From Methanothrix sp. (GTDB lineage Archaea; Halobacteriota; Methanosarcinia; Methanotrichales; Methanotrichaceae), in assembly GCA_028708055.1 (NCBI GenBank), contig JAQVZT010000116.1:1-7755 (forward strand): DNA of 7,755 nt, in the 5' to 3' direction. Position numbers and translations under genes: made by a program. A model generated the notes under the pieces. It saw only the letters and a list, made by a program, of their open reading frames with translations. It was not told the DNA's origin and did not search any database. Each line of letters opens with the position of its first letter. The first letter of the stretch is position 1. Shown here in pieces: positions 6,461 through 7,755 of the stretch.

Positions 6461-7531
6461 ATGATTTCCAAAGAGGATATTCAGAAGATTTTGAAGGGAT
6501 ACGATAAGAACGACCTTACCATTGCTACCATCTGCTCTCACAGCAGCCTGCAAATTTTCCATGGTGCGCGCATGGAGGGCTTTAAAACCATTGGAATCTG
6601 CATCGGTCAGCCTCCCCGGTTTTACGACGCATTCCCACAGGCAAAGCCGGACAAGTTCCTCTCCGTGGAGAGCTACAAGGCCCTCCTGGATTATGCCGAT
6701 GATCTGGTAGCCGAGAATGTGATCATAATTCCGCACGGCTCTCTGGTTGAGTACCTGGGGATTGAGAAGTTTGAATCGCTAGCCGTTCCCACCTTTGGAA
6801 ACAGGCGCGTCCTGGCCTGGGAGAGCGACCGGGAGATGGAGAGGGAATGGCTTCTCAAGGCCGGGGTAAATGTTCCCATGCGGTTTGAAACGGCGGATGA
6901 TATCGACCGGCCGGTGATCATCAAGTACCATGGAGCCAAAGGCGGAAGGGGCTTTTTCATTGCCAAGACCAAAGATGAGCTGCAGGCAAAGATGAAAGCA
7001 GAGGAGAAGTACACCATCCAGGAGTTCATCCTTGGCACCAGATATTATATTCATTTCTTCTATTCGCCCATCAGAGAGGACGGATACAGGCTCTCCAAGG
7101 GGTCCTTGCAGATGCTGGGCATTGACAGGCGCGTCGAGTCCAATGCAGACGAGATCTTCCGCATCGGAAGCATGAAAGAGCTGGCAGAGGCTGGCATCTA
7201 TCCCAGCTTCGTGGTCACCGGCAACCTGCCTCTTGTTTTGCGCGAGTCGCTTCTCCCCCGTGCTTTCGAGCTGGGTGAGAGGGTTGTGGAGACCAGCCTG
7301 GAGCTCTTCGGCGGGATGATCGGAGCCTTCAGCCTGGAGACCATAGTCACTGATGAGCTGGAGTTCAAGATCTTCGAGATATCAGCCAGGATCGTAGCCG
7401 GAACCAACCTCTACATGAGCGGGTCGCCCTATTCCGATCTGATAGAGCCCGGCCTGTCCAACGGCAGGAGGATAGCCCAGGAGATCAGGCTGGCCAATGA
7501 AAGGAATCTTCTGCATGAGATAGTAACTTAG
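6461..7531 (+). CDS. purP: FAICAR synthetase PurP (formate-dependent, ATP-grasp)
   Basis: Archaeal enzyme of late purine synthesis: AICAR + formate + ATP gives FAICAR, the step done by PurH with formyl-tetrahydrofolate in bacteria. At 356 residues it is full length. Visible family blocks: A-T-I-C-S-H-S-S-L-Q-I at 22-32 with the following H34-G35-A36 (substrate end of the PurP N-terminal domain); P-H-G-S-L-V-E-Y at 91-98; G-N-R at 113-115; the ATP-grasp segment I-I-K-Y-H-G-A-K-G-G-R-G from 153 with K155 and the glycine-rich loop; Q-E-F-I-L-G at 187-192; R-V-E-S-N-A-D-E at 224-231; and a C-terminal F-E-I-S-A-R-I-V-A-G-T-N with E307, R311 and N316, likely nucleotide/metal contacts. The ATG has AAAGGTC seven bases ahead. 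It is probably monocistronic, since the next gene starts 123 bases on with promoter-like DNA between. Use of free formate suits a methanogen. Confidence 0.95.
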   Translation: MISKEDIQKILKGYDKNDLTIATICSHSSLQIFHGARMEGFKTIGICIGQPPRFYDAFPQAKPDKFLSVESYKALLDYADDLVAENVIIIPHGSLVEYLGIEKFESLAVPTFGNRRVLAWESDREMEREWLLKAGVNVPMRFETADDIDRPVIIKYHGAKGGRGFFIAKTKDELQAKMKAEEKYTIQEFILGTRYYIHFFYSPIREDGYRLSKGSLQMLGIDRRVESNADEIFRIGSMKELAEAGIYPSFVVTGNLPLVLRESLLPRAFELGERVVETSLELFGGMIGAFSLETIVTDELEFKIFEISARIVAGTNLYMSGSPYSDLIEPGLSNGRRIAQEIRLANERNLLHEIVT

Positions 7532-7539
7532 CTCTCAGT

Positions 7540-7564
7540 TCAGGAGTCTTGGCTCAGGAGTCTT
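7540..7564 (+). repeat. Direct repeat TCAGGAGTCTT, two copies
   Basis: Two exact 11-base copies (7540-7550 and 7554-7564), 14 bases apart start to start, immediately downstream of purP. Two copies are far too few and too close for a CRISPR array. It may be slippage sequence or a paired protein-binding site; nothing else marks its role. Confidence 0.6.
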
Positions 7565-7578
7565 AGCGACTGTCGCAG

Positions 7579-7605
7579 GGTTGTGCATTCAATCCAGGCA
7601 CAACC
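7579..7605. repeat. Inverted repeat GGTTGTGC-N11-GCACAACC, operator-like
   Basis: Two perfect 8-base arms (7579-7586 and 7598-7605) separated by 11 bases, so half-sites recur every 19 bases, about two helical turns, as in sites for dimeric helix-turn-helix regulators. It ends a few bases before the TATA-like box of the last gene. As RNA it could form an 8-pair hairpin, but A-rich rather than T-rich sequence follows, which argues against a terminator for purP. Confidence 0.5.
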
Positions 7606-7607
7606 AA

Positions 7608-7616
7608 CTTAAAAAG
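7608..7616 (+). promoter_or_regulatory. Possible TATA box of the last gene
   Basis: CTTAAAAAG, an A/T-rich element in otherwise mixed sequence. A start about 25 bases on, near 7638, would leave a short leader with the GAGGAG ribosome site at 7644-7649. The match to consensus is moderate. Confidence 0.35.
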
Positions 7617-7654
7617 AAAAGGCTTATCTTGGAGTGATCAGTAGAGGAGCCAGT

Positions 7655-7755
7655 ATGTCAGGGCTGATTAAGACCTTCCAGGAGGCCACGCTTCTTCAGT
7701 GCGGCTTTTTAGAGAAGTTGCTGGATCTGGATATGGCAAGCGTTGCTGCCTTTTC
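7655..7755 (+). CDS. Start of an unrecognised gene, cut by the window end
   Basis: Only the first 33 codons are present, plus two bases. The start is well supported: ATG five bases after GAGGAG, downstream of a TATA-like element, with the frame open to the window edge. The visible N-terminus is amphipathic and leucine-rich, with no signal peptide, one cysteine (residue 16) and likely helical character. I cannot assign a family from so little. Confidence 0.6.
   Translation, partial: MSGLIKTFQEATLLQCGFLEKLLDLDMASVAAF

Noticed and set aside
7540..7564. Possible CRISPR fragment
   Set aside because: Only two 11-base copies with a 3-base gap; no repeat-spacer structure and no cas genes.
7579..7605. 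Hairpin terminator of purP
   Set aside because: The sense strand after the stem is A-rich, with no T run, so it fits neither the bacterial nor the archaeal terminator type.

Overview
The window looks like ordinary chromosomal DNA of a methanogenic euryarchaeon. Evidence in the sequence: an archaeal/eukaryotic-type initiation factor 5A with a hypusine-loop lysine, a PurP-type purine synthesis enzyme (found almost only in archaea), TATA-like boxes about 25 bases upstream of likely transcript starts, and an oligo-T terminator without a hairpin. The gene set, the moderately high GC content and a decayed secreted TPR gene remind me of Methanothrix (Methanosaeta). That genus call is an impression, not something I could test.

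Layout. (1) Bases 1-515: a PaaI-like hotdog thioesterase on the minus strand, divergent from what follows. The 68-base gap between them carries one TATA-like box. (2) Bases 516-2119: an unrecognised 167-residue soluble protein that overlaps, by ATGA, a class I PLP aminotransferase of the aspartate type. (3) Bases 2155-3414: translation factor aIF-5A, then agmatinase, 18 bases apart and in the same reading frame. Agmatinase makes putrescine, the precursor of the spermidine used to hypusinate IF-5A, so the pair makes pathway sense. (4) Bases 3415-4145: a non-coding or decayed stretch. It holds a short tandem repeat, the relic of a secreted tetratricopeptide-repeat protein broken by frameshifts and stops, and the promoter region of the next gene. 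(5) Bases 4146-6335: an alpha-glucan (glycogen) phosphorylase with its own promoter and a T-rich terminator. (6) Bases 6461-7531: PurP (FAICAR synthetase) with its own promoter. (7) Bases 7532-7755: an intergenic region with a direct repeat, a clean inverted repeat and a probable TATA box, then the first 33 codons of an unrecognised gene that runs off the window.

Most genes are housekeeping: amino-acid nitrogen transfer, translation and polyamines, storage-carbohydrate breakdown, and purine synthesis. I see no CRISPR array, insertion sequence, tRNA, rRNA or defence system. The points most worth a second look are the in-frame, Shine-Dalgarno-less IF-5A/agmatinase junction, the unknown gene coupled to the aminotransferase with a possibly leaderless start, the TPR pseudogene, and the operator-like inverted repeat before the last gene.
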